From: Cryptomeria japonica
Taxonomy: Eukaryota; Streptophyta; Pinopsida; Cupressales; Cupressaceae
Assembly (NCBI RefSeq): GCF_030272615.1
Contig: NC_081409.1
Coordinates: 207,249,190 to 207,313,189 of the forward strand
Length of the DNA: 64,000 nt
Direction of reading: 5' to 3'
A model generated the notes under the pieces. The model saw only the letters and a list, made by a program, of their open reading frames with translations. It had not been told where the DNA came from and made no database searches. The position numbers and the translations under genes are program-made. Shown piece by piece: positions 12,711 through 23,103 of the stretch. Position 1 is the first letter of the stretch; every line of letters begins with the position of its first letter.

Positions 12711-13640
12711 CTATGTTTGTGTAATATCTGGCTCCACTCAAACAATCCATTATGTCATCCATCCTCGAAAAGGGAAATTTGTACTTCACTGTGATCTTGT
12801 TTATTACTCTAGATTCGGTACACATCCTCCATTTTCCATTATTCTTAGGTGCTAACACTGCTTGTACTGCACAAGGACTCAAACTTACTTTTATCAAACC
12901 TTTCCTCAACAATTCTTGCACTTGTCTATTCAGCTCCTCATTCTCTATCGATGTCATCCAGTGTGCTACTTTATTAGGAAAACTAGCTCTGGGAATCGGG
13001 TCCATGCAATGACTGATACTTCTCATTGGGGTAATTTGTCAAGTACATCATTTGAAATGATGTCTCCATATTCTATCAGCAACTCCTTTATCTCCTTCGA
13101 TTCTTCTTCATGCTCTGGATCTTCAGTCTTCTTGGGGACTATAAAAAAACACACATTCTCATGTCTCATCCTATCTAGGAATTTCCTTCCATCCATCAAA
13201 CAAATTCTAGCACTTGTATAAACTTCAGTTTTCAGAGGCTCCTCCAAGGGTAACAAGGTCTACTTCATCCCATTTGTAGCAATAGTGTATATGTTCTTCC
13301 TCCCATCATGTATTGCTTGCCTATCAAACTACCAAGGTCTACCCAACAAGATATGACAAATATCCATAGGCATGATATCACACAAAACGTCATCATGATA
13401 AGATCCAATTTTCAGTTTCACCAACATTGTTCACTCACTAGTCTCTTATGATCATCCCAAATCCATGCTATCTGATAAGGTTTGGGGTGCTTCAATCTCT
13501 CCAAATTTAGCTTATCACCATCTCTTCCGAAATAAGATTATTTGAACTACTACTATCAATAATGACTTTACAACACTTACCAGATACCTTACATCTGGTC
13601 TTGAACAAATTCCTCCTCTCCAAGGGCTCCTCATCATCTC
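12711..13640 (-). pseudogene. E1 pol, 5' part: protease and RT N-terminus
   Basis: Upstream half of the E1 pol gene, minus strand. The RT N-terminal block (about 13026-12716) matches E2 residue for residue in places (NKITVKYKFPFSRMDDIMDC) and stops at the E2 insertion point. The protease region (about 13550) reads DSSSS where DSGSS is expected, so the flap-adjacent glycine of the active site is lost by one G-to-A change. Frameshifts separate protease from RT. Confidence 0.82.
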
Positions 13641-15304
13641 GAGTATGACACAAAGCTCTTCTCATCACCAACAATTCTCCATCTTCCAGTTTATTAGGTT
13701 ATCCAGTATGATATTCTTCCACCAAGGCTATCCTTCCAGTGTGCTTAGTCTTCTTACATTCAAAAGAACGGTGTCCTTCTCCTCTGCACTTAAAGAAGGT
13801 TCTTCTAAACACCCTTTTATCTTGTCTTCTATCTTCTTTTCCATAACCCTCATTCCGGTATCCATCAGGTTCTCTTCTCCCGTAAAAAATTCTATCATCC
13901 TTCCGGTATGACACAAAGCTCTTCTCATCACCAACAATTCTCCATCTTCTAGTTTATTAGGTTATCCGGTATGATCTTCTTCCACTGGGGCTATCCTTCC
14001 AGTGTTCTTAGTCTTCTTACATTCAAAAGCATAGTGTCCTCCTCTGCACTTAAAGAATGTTCCTATAAACACCCTTTTATCTTCTTTTCCATAACCCTCA
14101 TTCCGGTATCAATCAGGTTCTCTTCTCCCATAAAAAAATCTATCATCCTTCTGGTATGACACAAAGCTCTTCTCATCACCAATTCTCCATCTTCTAGTTT
14201 ATTAGGTTATCCGGTATGATCTTATTCCACTAGGGCTATCCTTCCAGCATTCTTAGTCTTCTTACATTCAAAAGCATAGTGTCCTTCTCCTCTGCACTTA
14301 AAGAAGGTTCCTCTAAACACCCTTTTATCTTGTCTTCTATCTTCTTTTCCATAACCCTCATTCCGATATTCATCAGGTTTTCTTCTCCTGTAAAAAATTC
14401 TATCATCCTTCTATTATGAACTACCATCTCTACTAACCTCCTTGTCTTTGTTCTGATCTACACAGGGTCCTCTTCCTCTGAAATAGCTTCTCCCTCGAAA
14501 TCTTCCTCCAGGAAATCTTCCACCTCTACCTCTTTGCTTCTGCTCATGTCTTTTGTTCAAATTCTCCTCTGCCTTCAGGGCATATTGATAATCTTCTTCA
14601 ACACTCTGCAGCTTAATTAGGCTGAGTTCATCTTGTATTGACATCTGCAACCCATTTAGGTACCTAGCAACTTGTTCGATCTCATCATCAATATGTCTAG
14701 ATCTGATATTCAATTTGTAAAATGCTTCAATATACTCCTTCACACTAGATTCCTTCTGTTTCAGGTTCTCCAACTTCTAGAACAGGTCCACTTGATAATC
14801 AACAAGTATAAACTTTGATTTCAACTTGCTAACCATCTGCTCCCAAGATTTAATCTTCTCTTTACCTCTTCTCTATCTATCAACCTGTAAATGTTCCCAC
14901 CAAAGAGATGCATGACCTTTCAAATTAGTGCAAGCATATCTTACCTTCTTATCTTTTGTGGTGCCTTCAAAATCAAAATACTTTTCCATCTCTATGATCT
15001 AATCTAACAACTCATCTGAATCCAACTTGCCATCATAATCCGGTGGGGTAAAATGTGGTCTGGTATTCGCTCTTGACAATGCTCTTATAATCCTCTCTTC
15101 ATCCAGATAGATCGCCAGTGTATTTGCTCCCTATTCTCCAACTACTTCTTCTTCCTTGTCATCACTTACATCTTCAACATGTCAACCTCTTCTCTTGGAC
15201 ATTTCAAAAGCTTCTAATTGGGCTGCAATTCCTCTCAACATTTCCTTCACAATAGGGTTTGCATTTCCATGTGCTCCACCATTTCTATTTCCTCTTCACA
15301 CCAT
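13641..15304 (-). pseudogene. E1 gag with triplicated zinc-knuckle segment
   Basis: Gag on the minus strand. The likely start is the ATG at 15302-15304, aligned with the E2 start; the third codon is already a stop. The capsid-like domain covers about 15080-14600, and an RG-rich linker (FPGGRFRGRSYFRGRG) lies at about 14500. The CCHC region differs from E2: it occurs three times in tandem, and each copy has Phe in place of the first Cys (FFKCRGEGH). Reading frames are broken between copies. E2 has one copy, so the triplication belongs to E1. Confidence 0.83.
13643..14412 (-). repeat. Three tandem copies of an approx. 250-bp gag segment
   Basis: Copies start at 13643, 13906 and 14154 (lengths about 263, 248 and 259), each opening with GTATGACACAAAGCTCTTCTC. 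Each includes one knuckle-coding stretch. Copy 2 lacks one codon within the knuckle. Copies 2 and 3 share a change (GHYAFEC versus GHRSFEC in copy 1), so the latest duplication was between them. Confidence 0.88.
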
Positions 15305-15363
15305 CTTCTCACAAGTCCTTTGCAGCTGCAGGTCGGATCCACAATCCACCACCCTACAACAAG

Positions 15364-16116
15364 AGTTACACAGTAGAAATAACTCAATGTGATGGAAGCA
15401 ATGATTTTTTTTTTTATATTATATCATAAAAATTAGTTACAAACTGTTGGCAACATGTGGGCTCATAAGAGTCAGCTCACAGGCCTGAGTACAAAACATG
15501 CGTATTATGCGACATAGGGCTCCAGCAAGAATGTGAGCCAACTCCGGACCCCCTAACCTTCAAATTTATCTTCTATGTTCTCATAATTGATTACTACATG
15601 CATTATTACATTGATTTATATGATAAAGAATAATCCGCATCGGTTGAAGATGGAACAAATACCGATCAACAAGATGAAACATGTAAAACAACAAGGTCGA
15701 CCTCCACCACATAGATCTTTCTATAAAATCCATAAAATGAGGTGCGAACCCAAGGGAAGGCTGGCCACACACCAAGTAACATTGGAAACAACAAACTAAA
15801 GCTCCAAAAGCTACAGAAGTGATTTGCAAGATTCACCAATAGCCAAATAGGTCCAAGCGGTTCCGATGTTCTAAGCCAAAAAACTGTCTCAGATTCCAAA
15901 AGCGATAACTTGCCAGAAAAAGATCCAAACGTCTCGTGGACTTAAGATAAGGTAGATGAAAATGTCCACAATAAAAATCCATCTCTGTAAGATCCGGTGA
16001 GAAAATGCAAAGAAACGCAAAAAGAAATGCTAAAACTGCAAAACAGGAATCAAATTGAAAAGAAAATATTTTTGGTTGATGCAAGATCACCATGAACTAG
16101 GGATGTTCCTGCATCA
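15364..16116 (-). repeat. E1 5' LTR, truncated at its inner end
   Basis: About 753 bp, matching 3265-4021. The inner end is missing: the gag leader (ending ACCCTACAAC, compare E2 11868) is fused directly to LTR sequence at AGTTACACAG. The last 55 or so bases of the LTR, the primer-binding site and part of the leader are deleted. Confidence 0.83.
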
Positions 16117-17195
16117 GAATGTTCTATATATATGAGTGTGAAATAAAAATTATTTCTAATATCTTCTCAATTATTATTATTTGGATAAGGTGATCACAAC
16201 ATTTATTGCATCAATAATTATATGGCAACTTCCTTGAGATGTATCATTTGTTGAAGTTTGACAAATTTCATATAGGAAATGCTTTGGTAGATATGTTAGC
16301 AATTTGATCTTAAGTTCCACAAAACTTCAAATCCATGACTTTCTCTTCAAATCTGCCACTTTCTCTTCAAATCAATTGAAGAACAAAGTGAGGATGTACT
16401 TCTATATGTTTGGATCTAACATGATAAGTAGGAGTTCTTGCTAGTTTAATAGTGCTTTGACTAGTTAACAATATAAAAGTTGGACAATCTTGTGATTGAT
16501 GTCTTTTTTCAAGTAGTCTTCCAAGCTACAATCCTTCTTGAGACACACTTAAGGGATCAATATATTCAATGTATGTGTCATGGGGGATTCACTTAGTGAG
16601 CCTGGGTTATAACACGTGCGTTCATGGCATACTAAAGAATCCCCCTATTTAAAAAAAATATTGCCCTAAACTCCTTTTTTGTCACCCCCTTCCAATACAC
16701 AGCCTGAATTAAAAGCCCCCCTATTTTCACCAAATATTGTATTTTTTCATAGCCCGAATTAAAAATTCCCCCTATTTTCATCGATAGGTAATATATTGTA
16801 CCCTCATTTGTGGGATATTAAACCCCCCAATATGAATGCATATGATATAATATTGCCTAGCAAGTGAAGCCCTCGTGGTATGTGTATGATAATGAAATTG
16901 TTGATTTTTTCTTAATTTTTTAAGAAATTGGTCCTGAATCAATGTAAAAGACATATTCTATAGTTGAATTATATAGCTTACTAGAGTAGGCTTTATTCCA
17001 CATTTGTATTGAATTCCAAGTTGATATGTACCTTGAATGTATTTTAGTATTTTTCAGTTGTTTTGACAATGATCAATATGTTGATATGTATTATACTTAA
17101 ATACATTACCAAATGCATATGTAATACTTCACACGGTGTCAGTTTTTAGGGTGCAGTGAGCAATTAATTTTAGCCATACTTCACATGGTGTCAGT
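16117..17195 (-). pseudogene. Copia RNase H fragment (unit 2), carrying a MITE
   Basis: Continuation of array unit 2 after E1. It is the same copia RNase H C-terminus as 2121-2805 (the segment GTGAGGATGTACTTCTATAT encodes HMEVHPHF-like residues on the minus strand). It is interrupted by the MITE at 16579-16877. Near its end a 50-60-bp stretch (about 17126-17206, ACTTCACACGGTGTCAG then ACTTCACATGGTGTCAG) is duplicated. It joins the next LTR at about 17190. Confidence 0.65.
16579..16877. mobile_element. hAT-type MITE
   Basis: 299 bp, absent from the sister copies at 2470 and 58160. It is flanked by an exact 8-bp target duplication GTATGTGT (16571-16578 and 16878-16885). Imperfect terminal inverted repeats are CATGGGGGATTCACTTAG at the left and, in reverse complement, CACGAGGGCTTCACTTGC at the right. 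The 8-bp duplication and CA ends point to the hAT superfamily. No coding capacity. The inside holds two copies of a motif around AATTAAAA-CCCCCTATTTTCA. Confidence 0.85.
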
Positions 17196-17674
17196 TTGTA
17201 GGAACAAATTAGTAATTCATCAATTACATATCAATTATTTTTCCAATAATGAGTCGATTACCATTAGTTGTGATGTCAAATACAATAGAATTAACCCTAT
17301 ATATAGAAAAATGAATAAATAAATCTGAAATCAATTGTAAGATGTTAAGCATGTAGGAAAATGATAATTTTTGAAATATGTAACAAATATGAAAAACACA
17401 AATATGAATTACTTTTGAGAGATGCATGTGAACTTTCTGGTTGGTTGGCTGTTTGATGCCAGAGGTTGTGTTGTTGCTATCTAATTTTTCTGTTTTGTGA
17501 GGGTTCAGGGCCCCTTCCCTGCTAAAGTAATGAAAAAAATGAAAAACACAAATACATTGTATGTTAGCATTAGATAAGTATATGACAATTAATATAAATT
17601 GAAATATGTTTTTTTGTACTAGTGGCGGAGTGGTTGGCATTTTTATAGATTTCATTTACAAATTTAAAGGAATT
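17190..17674 (-). repeat. Copia array unit 3: partial LTR, split by E0
   Basis: Aligns with 2806-3180 and 58490-58815. It contains a LINE-tail insertion and is then cut by E0. The array continues at 57645 with AAATCAAGAATAG. Confidence 0.7.
17404..17538 (+). mobile_element. 5'-truncated LINE tail
   Basis: 135 bp present only in this unit. It is flanked by a perfect 15-bp duplication ATGAAAAACACAAAT (17389-17403 and 17539-17553) and ends in TAATGAAAAAA. A long target duplication plus an A-rich 3' end is the mark of target-primed reverse transcription. No coding sequence remains. A SINE is possible, but I see no A/B box. Confidence 0.72.
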
Positions 17675-17858
17675 TGTTGTCTTAATTTTTGAATTTTCAA
17701 AAATTAAACAACCCCTATGAATTTTTATTTAAAATTCATAGTTTAATTTCTCTATGAATCATGGGTAGGTGTTTTTGCCATCTTTGTCTAAGTTTGGGTC
17801 AATTTTGGATCTTTTTTCCTCCTTTTTGTTCCATTCCAGGTTTTAAGTTGGTCATTGC

Positions 17859-18999
17859 TGATGAATACTAAGAAGGGGGGGGGGGGGGGGGGGGGGTGAA
17901 TTAGTATCCCAAAAATCTTTGCACTTAAACACTTTGCAAGAGTGACAGTAAACCGGTAAAACAATTTAGCAGACAAACCGGTTAACAAACATGCAAACCA
18001 AATAGCTAATAATGCATTCACCCACAGTAGCACAAACACCATAACACAAGATATTTTGATGTGGAAAACCAAATAGGAAAAACCATGGTGAGATGGAACT
18101 CACAAGTAACTATCTGCAGAATAGAAACCAGACCGGTTAAGGTCTTACAATGTTCTTTACTAGAACAAATCCTGTTAAGAATCTCAATCTCTGTTAGGAG
18201 ATAAGTCCGATTAAATACTACCTTGCTAGAGGATTTTAGATTCACATATTTAAATCACCTTATTAGAGGATTTACAAGAGGCTTTTGGGCCTACCCAGTT
18301 AAGGGCTACAGACTTGTCGAAGATGTGAGTAATCAACAAGTGAGTGATCTATCAAATAGAACAGATTGCTTGGTTAGATCCTTGATAGATCGATCTTAAT
18401 GCATTACAACATTACTTCAGTCTTCTATACATTCAAACTCTCTCTTACTCTTCACCTACCTTGAACCCTAGCAACAACATCAACCTCAACAACAACAACC
18501 TTAGAACCCTAGACATGATGTCCTTATAAAGGAATCTGATTTCATCTAGGTCCAATAGGATTACAATACAATTTCCTAGGTTCAATGCATCTAGACATAT
18601 CTGGTATCATGACACAAAAAGCACCGCCAGAGAGTCGGCACCGTCAAATGATTGATGGATGGTAACTCATCACAAAATGTTGATTGGTAACTCATCACAG
18701 AGTATTACCAGTTCATACAAAATACCGGTTGTTGGTTTGTCAAAATGAAGACTGGTAAAAATGTGTTATGCTGCTTTAATCCCTCATACTGCTTGGTATC
18801 CACGAACTGCTTGGGGTCGACATGCCGCTTCAGACCGGTAAACACATTCTACAAAACATCAATAGTCTAAAGACTATAATACAACATACCGGTTGGAACA
18901 AATATCGGTTGTGCTCTAACTCACACGTATAAAGAGAATCTTAATGCAAGTGTGTGTCCATCAATGACAATCACAACATGAACATAAAAAATGCCAACA
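17859..18999 (-). repeat. E3 3' LTR with 22-base poly-G run
   Basis: Matches 24423-25539 closely, including TGATGAATACTAAG at the left and ATGCCAACA at the right. A run of 22 G at 17875-17896 replaces GGGAGGGGG in the partner. ACCGGT-type words are dense throughout. Confidence 0.93.
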
Positions 19000-19000
19000 A

Positions 19001-19011
19001 TCTCCCCCTTT
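19001..19011 (-). promoter_or_regulatory. E3 polypurine tract
   Basis: The minus strand reads AAAGGGGGAGA, one base before the LTR start TGTTGGCATT. It would have primed plus-strand DNA synthesis. E4 has the same tract at 36979-36990. Confidence 0.85.
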
Positions 19012-19326
19012 GGCATTGATGGAAACGCTTAGGAAAATAAAATTTTGACATCTAAGTGTTTTACAACAAAAACATGCCATTAGCAAAATTGCTCCCCCTA
19101 AGCATATACACTATCCCTTTAACAATACGATGTATAACAATTTTGCATATAGAGCATAAACATTGAGATATCAGAGCATATATCAAAGCATATAGAAAAA
19201 TTTTAAATCCAGATACTTCTCCCCTATACTTCTCCAAAATAGATAGAGTACTTCTCCCCCTTTGCCAACAATGACAAAGTACCACTGAACAACCCTGTTT
19301 CCATTTGATATTAAAATAATAAAAGT

Positions 19327-22300
19327 TTATGACAACAAGGAATAATACTTGTCAAAAACAGATTTATAGTCCTGCAAAAATTGTTTCATCGATAGAGACT
19401 AGGACTCAAGTAGGGAGGTGGCTACTTCTTTCTCTGTTTGCATCTGGGAGACTTGTTCTTCCATGGCATCAACTGTGCTCATCTCCTGTGTAACTATCAA
19501 GCCATCCAGGTTCAGGTAACACTTCTGAAGAATTTGCAGACATGGAAGTAGAACCAGTTGTAGCTCCTACAAATCTCTAGACCGTGTGCTGATCTCTTGC
19601 TCCATTTTGGCTGACTGGATGTGAAACCGGTGAACGGTTTGCCCATAAGTTGAAAAGGAATCATAAGGAATCTTGAATGAGCTCATGTAGGACTGTAAGT
19701 CTATTTGAAGCTTTTTTTTTCTGAGCTAGCACATCATCATAGAACAGATGGGGTTGACAGATTTTGCTAAGTAGCAGATTTCCCTCATCCAAAGCATCCC
19801 TTATATCCTTTTGTTCTTTCTTCAGTTCAGTCTGGAGCTCATTCAACTTCTTCACCAAAGCTATATTGAGAGATTTTTGATGCTCCTTCTTGACATTAGC
19901 CTCTGCTGCCTCTTCAAGGCTTTGCACCTGATCATCTACTACTATGCATAGGAGCTTAAGTCTAGCTAGTGACGAATCAGTGGTTGGAAGATTTGTACCG
20001 GGTATCAAATTGGTAAGTGTGTCCATAGCCACTTGAATTACATCATGCTCCTTCTTCCTCCATATGTTTTCAAGGTGCTCTTGAGCTACCTTGATGCTCT
20101 ACATTAGCTCTAATTCACTTGCAGACTGGAGATCGATAGGACTGGTGAGGTCAGCCGGTTTGGCTTGACTCTCGGTTGCCTTCGGAGTCTCCATCTGTGT
20201 GCTCTTCGCCACTTCTCCTGCCTTGTGCTCTTTTTCTTTCTTCTTCTCTACTTCCTTCTTCTTCTCTTGTTCCTTATCTTCCTCTTCTTTCTTTTTCTTT
20301 TCATCTTCTTGCTTCTTTTTCTCCTCTTCCTCTTCTTTCTTTTTCTTTTCATCTTCTTGCTTCTTTTTCTCCTCTTCATCTTTCTCTTTCTCCTCCTCTT
20401 CATCATTCTTCTTCTTTTTCTCCTCTTCATCTTTCTTCTTTTTCTCCTCTTCATCTTTCTTCATCTTTTTCTCCTCTTCATCTTTCTTCTTCTTCTCCTC
20501 TTCATCTTTTCTTCTCTCCTCTTTTCTCTTCTCTTCCTCTTTTCTCTTTTCCTCATCTTCATCCCTTTTCTTTTTCTCTGCCTGTTCCTTAGCCGCTTCA
20601 TGTCTATCCTTGGCTTGATCATTACCCTGTTCAGCCTGTTGCTCCTGTCCTGTTCCCTCAGAAGGTATGTCCTGAGTAACATCTTCTACATCTAGGGCAT
20701 TGACATCAATAGTGTCGATTGGTTCTTCAACCAGATTTCCTTCATCATCAAATGCTTCGCCCGGTTTGGATATAAATAGTTCTTCCTCAACTTGCCGGTT
20801 AGCAAGATGTGCTTTGTGAGTTTGGACAACAGTTACCATATACTGATGAGTGTCCTTTTAGACATCATCTACTCTTCCTTCTAACAGCCAAAGTCTTCTT
20901 CTTCTAGTGAAGAAGAGTCCTTTATTTTGGTCAATAACATCAAATAATTCAGAATTTGACAGGTCGGGAAAGTACCGAGCAAAAACTTTCTCCTTAATTT
21001 CCTGTTCCTTTTCTATGGCAATGCGCCATTTATTATCTAATGCCTTATACAAAGAATCCGGTATCTGAGATTTAATCTTTGATGGCGATGGGTCATTTGT
21101 ACACAAATAAACAATAATCTCCTGTAGTACTTCTTCTTTCTCCTCATCACTAAAATCATCATAGTAGTCTACTAAATCATGTAATAATTTTCTCCTAATA
21201 TTCTTTATTATTCTTTGACAATGTGTCAAAGGTTTATAGGAGGAGATATCAATATTTACCGGTGTAGATGCTGCCAGTTCATTCTTTGTTTTCTTTCTTG
21301 TCTGTCTCACCTTCTTGGGCTGCTCCTCAGACACAGTTTCCTCTGAGTCCGGAGAGTTGCCTTTGTGTTCCTTTTCCTCTCGAAGAATTTAGCTGATGCT
21401 ACTTCCAGTTTCTTTTTGGCTGGTGACCGCTTGGTCACTTTTGGAGTTGCAGTATAACCGGTGCGGACGCTGCAGGCACTGCCATTGCCTTCTTTACTGC
21501 AGGTTCTTTTCCTTTCTTTGCTGGTGGTTCCTCAACCGGTGCTATCCTCTCTAGGTAGGTGCCGGTTCTCTTCACCTTAGGATCAAGCAGCGAGGCAATA
21601 ATGGTAGAGGCATACCGTTCCAGCATATCATAGATCACCTCATAGCCCATTGGCTCTACTTCTTCATGTCTAGGCTCAACAGCCTCCATTATGCATTTAT
21701 CTACTTGGATGGTGAAGCAGATGTCATCTTCATATTTCTTGACGCTATCACTTGAGATCCTGATCCTTTGGCTCATTTTTTGTCTAAACTCATCAAAATA
21801 CTTGTTCAGAACATCAGGGTAACTGGTTCCAATTGCTTGAATTCTCTCCTTGATTTTCTTGGTTACCGGTTGGTCAGGAGACCACTGCACATCTCCTACT
21901 CCTGGAAAGTATCCTTGAAAGTAAAAGAACAACCCGACCAATAGTTGTCTGAACTTAAACCTTTGCGCATTATCCTGTTTGATTGACTTCGGATTTGAGA
22001 AGAGTTGCATCTGCATATCGGTGCATAGGTCAAATGATGCGTCCTCCTTAATCATCCGGTAAGCGGCATTTACCGCTGCAGCAGATACAGAGTTAATCTG
22101 CTGGTAGAGAATGTCTGGTAGCCTATCACCATGCAGCCATACTTAACTAGATCATCCTTGATGGAGTTGACTATCATGCCTCGTGAGTCACTAACTGAAC
22201 TAGTGAGCCTTGTCGTTTTAGTTTTGCTTATTGTCCTTAGGGCTGGCACTTCCCCTGTGTTGCAGAGACCGATGATTGCATGAATTGCCTGTGGCATGAT

Positions 22301-22651
22301 ATCATGCGTCCTCTCCAGGTACATCTTGTCATTGTGGACTCTGCTCAAAATGATCCTTATGTGATCTTCTATAAAATCTTCCAGGAAGTAGACAACATTA
22401 TGGAGTTTCTTCTTCTCCAAGATATTATACTCCGGTTTGGTTTTCTTATCCTTGCCACAAAACAAACCTAACTGGGAGTGGATAGCTAGAGACCCTAGGT
22501 CTTCAATCTTGTAGTCTATGTAGTCAGAAATTCCCTCTTCTACTATCACACTAGCTGGAACTTGTGATAGAGAATTATACTTGGACTTTCATTGAATAAA
22601 ACTTTTAGACTCAATGGATGCACTAGAACTGGTATGAGATGCAGAAGCCAT
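19327..22651 (-). pseudogene. E3 ORF2: orphan protein of about 1,100 codons, function unknown
   Basis: Starts at the ATG at 22649-22651 (MASASHTSSSASIESKS) and can be followed to a stop at 19327. The N-terminal half (22600-21435) is a mixed-composition, probably helical region with phrases such as FRQLLVGLFFYFQGYFPGVG and IMEAVEP. A second region (21334-20860) is basic and acidic with many Ile/Leu. The stretch 20590-20240 is almost pure Lys/Glu (coiled coil or single helix). The C-terminus (20032-19661) predicts a coiled coil (LVKKLNELQTELKKEQKD). There is no RT, integrase, protease or transposase motif. It resembles anonymous ORFs often annotated as plant transposon proteins; that link is from memory and unproven. 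Damage: an early TGA, frameshifts near 22100 and 21400, and stops at about 20855 and 20099. Confidence 0.75.
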
Positions 22652-23103
22652 GATAGAAACTTTAAGAACTTCGAGAAATACCTTTTTAAAACACGTGAAT
22701 TTAGGGCTTTCTGATTCTCCTTCACTCCACACTCCGTCGGTTGTTGAATCATCGCTTTGTGTTCTCCACTTGACCGCTTGCAGTTTGAATTTGAATCTCC
22801 TTCGCGGTTTGTCAATTTCTCAAGATCTCAGTTCAAATCGCCTTTTCGTCACTATGCTCTTTGAAAAACTTTTCTTCACTCGAAATCAGATAGTGAGAAA
22901 TGATTTGAAAAATGCCTTTAAACATATCTCTCACCTACCGCCATTAATGCTCCTCTATTAGGGCGTAAACCCTAATTTGCCTTTTTACTATTTCTAGTCT
23001 TCTACCAAGTGATAGGTATCACATACCGGTTAAGGTCTTTTACCAGTGTAAACCGGGGGTTCAAAACATTTCGTCGTTTGCTCCCCCTAAGCTTTTCTGA
23101 GGC
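22652..23103. other. E3 spacer between gag and ORF2
   Basis: No coding frame on the minus strand that joins either neighbour. It contains ACCGGT-type words and a CTCCCCCTAAG pyrimidine block at about 23080. It probably served as the leader of ORF2. Confidence 0.5.

Larger units (their letters stand above)
3211..16116 (-). mobile_element. E1: Ty3/gypsy chromovirus, split by E2
   Basis: A full-length, degenerate LTR retrotransposon on the minus strand. It has an 811-bp 3' LTR on the left, a truncated 5' LTR on the right, and between them gag, protease, RT, RNase H, integrase and a chromodomain. LTR ends are TG...CA-like (minus start TGATGCAGGA). The target duplication is TAATG (3206-3210) against GAATG (16117-16121), one mismatch. 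The original site can be read at 57718-57740. Element E2 of the same family sits inside its RT gene. All frames are broken, so it is inactive. Confidence 0.88.

Noticed and set aside
20165-20695. Long plus-strand Ser/Leu/Phe-rich ORFs
   Set aside because: They are the antisense of the Lys/Glu codon repeat of E3 ORF2; a low-complexity GAA/GAG tract leaves all reverse frames open.
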